Below are positions 61,301 through 64,000 of a stretch of 64,000 nt of DNA, one piece after another. The number at the start of each line of letters is the position of its first letter. Position 1 is the stretch's first letter. Origin of the DNA: Synchiropus splendidus (taxonomy: Eukaryota; Chordata; Actinopteri; Syngnathiformes; Callionymidae). The notes under the pieces were generated by a model that saw only the letters and a list, made by a program, of their open reading frames with translations, was not told the DNA's origin and searched no databases. A program made the translations under genes and the position numbers. The DNA is taken from the NCBI RefSeq assembly GCF_027744825.2, contig NC_071339.1, positions 24,739,501 to 24,803,500 of the forward strand, read 5' to 3'.

Positions 61301-64000
61301 GAAAAACACTTCAGACAGCTTAGATTTGAAGTGCAAGTACTATAAAGACCCTTTCTGCTATAGTGGGAGGTGAAATTTTCATGTTCTGAAGGTTCCCTCC
61401 AAAGTTATGGCACAATGCGTAAACCGCGATTTCAGCATGAGATAAGGTCGATTGCGGAACGCCAAACATAAAAATTGTGATAATTTTGACAAAACACTTC
61501 AGACAGCTTTGATTTGATGTGTGACAACTAGGAAGACCCTTTCTGCTATAGTGGGAGGTGAAAATCTCATGTTCTGAAGGTTCCCTGCAAAGTTATGGCA
61601 CAAAGCGTAAAACGCGATTTCAGCCTGAGATAAGGTCGATTCCGGAACGCCAAACATAAAAATTGTGATAACTTTGACAAAACACTCATACAGCTTAGAT
61701 TTGATGTGCATCGACTAGTAAGATGCTTTCTGCTATAGTGGGAGGTGAAAATTTCATGTTCTGAAGCTTCCCTGTAAAGTTATTGCACAATGCAGAAAAC
61801 GCGTTTTCAAACTGAGATAAGGTCGATTCCGGAACGCCAAACATAAAAATGTTGATAACTTTGGAAAAACACTTCAGACAGCTTGGATTTGATGTGCAAC
61901 TACGAGAAAGACCTTTTCTGCTATAGTGGGATGTGAAAATTTCATTTTCCGAAGCTTCCCTGCAAAGTTATGGAACAATGCAGAAAACGCGTTTTCAGCC
62001 TGAGATAAGGTCGATTCCGGAACGCCAAACATAAAAATGGTGATAACTCAGGAAAAACACTTCAGACAGCTTAGATTTGATGTGCAACTACTAGAAAGAC
62101 CCTTTCTGCTATAGTGTGAGGTGAAATTTTCATGTTCTGAAGCTTCCCTGCAAAGTCATGGCAAAATGCCTAAAACGCGTTTTCAGCCTGAGATAAAGTC
62201 GATTCCAGAACGCCAAACATAAAAATGTTGATAACTTTTGAAAAACACTTCAGACAGCTTAGATTTGATGTGCAACTACTAGAAAGACCCTTCTTGCTAT
62301 AGTGGGAGGTGAAATTTTCATGTTCTGAAGGTTCCCTGCAAAGTTATGGCACAATGCGTAAAACGCGATTTCAGCCTGAGATAAGGTCGATTCCGGAAAC
62401 GCCAAACATAAAAATTGTGATAACTTTGACGAAACACTTCAGACAGCTTAGATTTGATGTGCAACGACTAGAGAGACCCTTTCTCCTGTTGTGGGAGGTG
62501 AAAATTTCATGTTCTGAAGCTTCCCTGCAAAGTTATGGCACAATGCAGAAAACACGTTTTCAGACTGAGATAAGGTCGATTCCGGAACGGCAACCATAAA
62601 AATGTAGATAACTTAGGAAAAACACTTCAGACAGCTGAGAATTGATGTGCAACTACTAGAAAGATCCTTTCTGATATAGTGGGAGGTGAAAAGTCCATGT
62701 TCTGAAGCTTCCCTGCAAAGTTATGGCACGATGCGTAAAACGCGATTTCAGCCTGAGATAAGGTGGGTTCCGGAACTCCAAACATAAAAGTGTTGATAAC
62801 TTTGGAAAAACACTTCAGACAGCTTAAATTTGATATGCAACTACTAGAAAGACCATTTGTGCTACAGTGGGAGGTTAAAATTTCATGTTCTGAAGCTTCA
62901 CTGCAGAGTTTTGGCACAATGCAGAAAACGCGTTTTCAGCCTGAGATAAGGTTGGTTCCGGAACGCCAAACACAAAAATGTTGATAACTTTGGAAAAACA
63001 CTTCAGACAGCATAGATTTGATGTGCAACTACTAGAAAGACCCTTTCTGCTATAGGGTGAGGAGAAAATTTCATGTTCTTAAGCTTCCCTGCAAAGTTTT
63101 GGCACAATGCAGAAAACGCGTTTTTCAGCCTGAGATAAGGTTGGTTCCGGAACGCCAAACATAAAAATGTTGATAACTTTGAAAAAACACTTCAGACAGG
63201 TTGGATTTGAAGTGCAACTACTAGAAAAACCCTTTCTGCTATAGTGGGATCTGAAAAATTCATGTTCTGAAGCTTCCCAGCAAAGTTATTGCAAAATGCA
63301 GAAAACGTGTTTTCAGCCTGAGATAAGGCGGGCTCCGGAACGCCAAACATAAAAATGTTGATGACTTTGGAAAAACAGTTCAGTCAGCTAAAATTTGATG
63401 TGCAACTACTAGAAAGACCCTTTCTGCGACAGTGGCAGGTGAAAATTTAATGTTAAGAAGCTTCTGTGCAAAGTTATAGCACAAAGCTGAAAAGGCATTT
63501 TGAGCCTGAGATAAGGTCGATTTCGGAACGGCAAACTTGAAAGTGTTGATAACTTTGGAAAAGCTCTTCAGACAGCTTAGATTTGATGTGCAACTACTAG
63601 AAAGATCCTTTCTGATATAGTGGGAGGTGAAAAGTCCATGTTCTGAAGCTTCCCTGCAAAGTTTTGGCACAATGCAGAAAACGCGTTTTCAGCCTGAGAT
63701 AAGGTTGGTTCCGGAACGCCAAACATAAAAATGTTGATAACTTTGGAAAAACACTTCAGACAGGTTGGATTTGAAGTGCAACTACTAGAAAGACCCTTTC
63801 TGCTATAGTGGGAAGTAAAAATGTCATGTTCTGAAGCTTCCCTGCAAAGTTATGGCACAATGTAGAAAACACGTTTTCAGCCTGAGATAAGGTGGGTTTC
63901 GGAACGGCAAACATAAAAATGTTGATAACTTTGGAAAAACACTTCAGACAGCTTAGATTTGATGTGCAACTACGAGAAAGACCCTTTCTGCTATAGTGGG

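Larger units (their letters stand above)
45470..64000 (+). repeat. 188-bp tandem satellite array, right block (~98 monomers)
   Basis: Same satellite and same strand as the left block, resuming at TGAGATAAGG inside a monomer. It runs to the window end. Some variants are commoner here than on the left, for example TTTTCAAACTGAGATTAGG and AAATTGTGATAACTTTGA. Open frames of 60-130 codons recur at multiples of the period and are not genes. No other element is seen in this block. Confidence 0.97.

Noticed and set aside
45470..64000. Similar satellite ORFs in the right block, up to 130 codons
   Set aside because: Same explanation; longer ones arise where a one-base indel joins two monomers.
1..64000. 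CRISPR-like array because of regular repeats
   Set aside because: The repeats are contiguous 188-bp units with no unique spacers and lie in a vertebrate-type context with an ERV.

Overview
The window is a 188-bp tandem satellite array interrupted by one degraded endogenous retrovirus. Positions 1-29,024 and 45,470-64,000 are head-to-tail satellite copies in the same orientation on both sides, about 154 and 98 monomers. Positions 29,025-45,469 are the provirus. A retrovirus with LTRs, a tRNA-Lys primer site, gag, pol and env, sitting in a long satellite array, points to a vertebrate nuclear genome, probably centromeric, pericentromeric or other heterochromatin. I cannot name the species. None of the 60-136 codon ORFs inside the satellite looks like a gene; they follow from the repeat being stop-poor in some frames.

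The provirus is on the + strand and about 16.4 kb long. In order it holds: a 5' LTR missing its first ~105 bp; an 18-nt primer binding site matching tRNA-Lys3; a structured leader; gag (30,632-32,632); pol (PR, RT, RNase H, IN; 32,632 to ~35,900); an unusually long env (~35,900-40,580); a module of three further ORFs (40,641-43,864); a polypurine tract; and a complete 1,582-bp 3' LTR (TGTTG...CGACA). Long LTRs, a Gag with a basic C-terminus and no CCHC knuckles, a pol with its own ATG overlapping the gag stop (TAATG), and extra genes between env and the 3' LTR all recall spumaretroviruses (foamy viruses). The Lys3 rather than Lys1,2 primer site, the length of env and the two membrane-protein ORFs do not fit a standard foamy virus. 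I call it a foamy-like retrovirus of a divergent or undescribed lineage. This is inference from organisation and motifs; no database search was possible.

gag, pol and env each carry stops or frameshifts, so the element cannot replicate by itself. The two LTRs differ by roughly 3% in U5 and about 5% in U3 by eye, so the insertion is not recent. The three downstream ORFs (194, 216 and 655 codons) are intact. The first follows a textbook splice acceptor by two bases and encodes a probable two-pass membrane glycoprotein. The second encodes a hydrophobic multipass membrane protein, very unusual for a retrovirus. The third encodes a large protein with a basic patch, a Cys/His zinc-type cluster and an acidic helical end, a layout expected of a transactivator. 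This module is the best candidate for something undescribed.

Other notable structure: a perfect 46-bp palindrome over the env stop codon; a pair of LTR hairpins with the same 10-nt loop but different, internally complementary stems; a rearranged left LTR/satellite junction; and several higher-order duplications in the satellite (1,128 bp, 1,879 bp and 3.0-3.4 kb).
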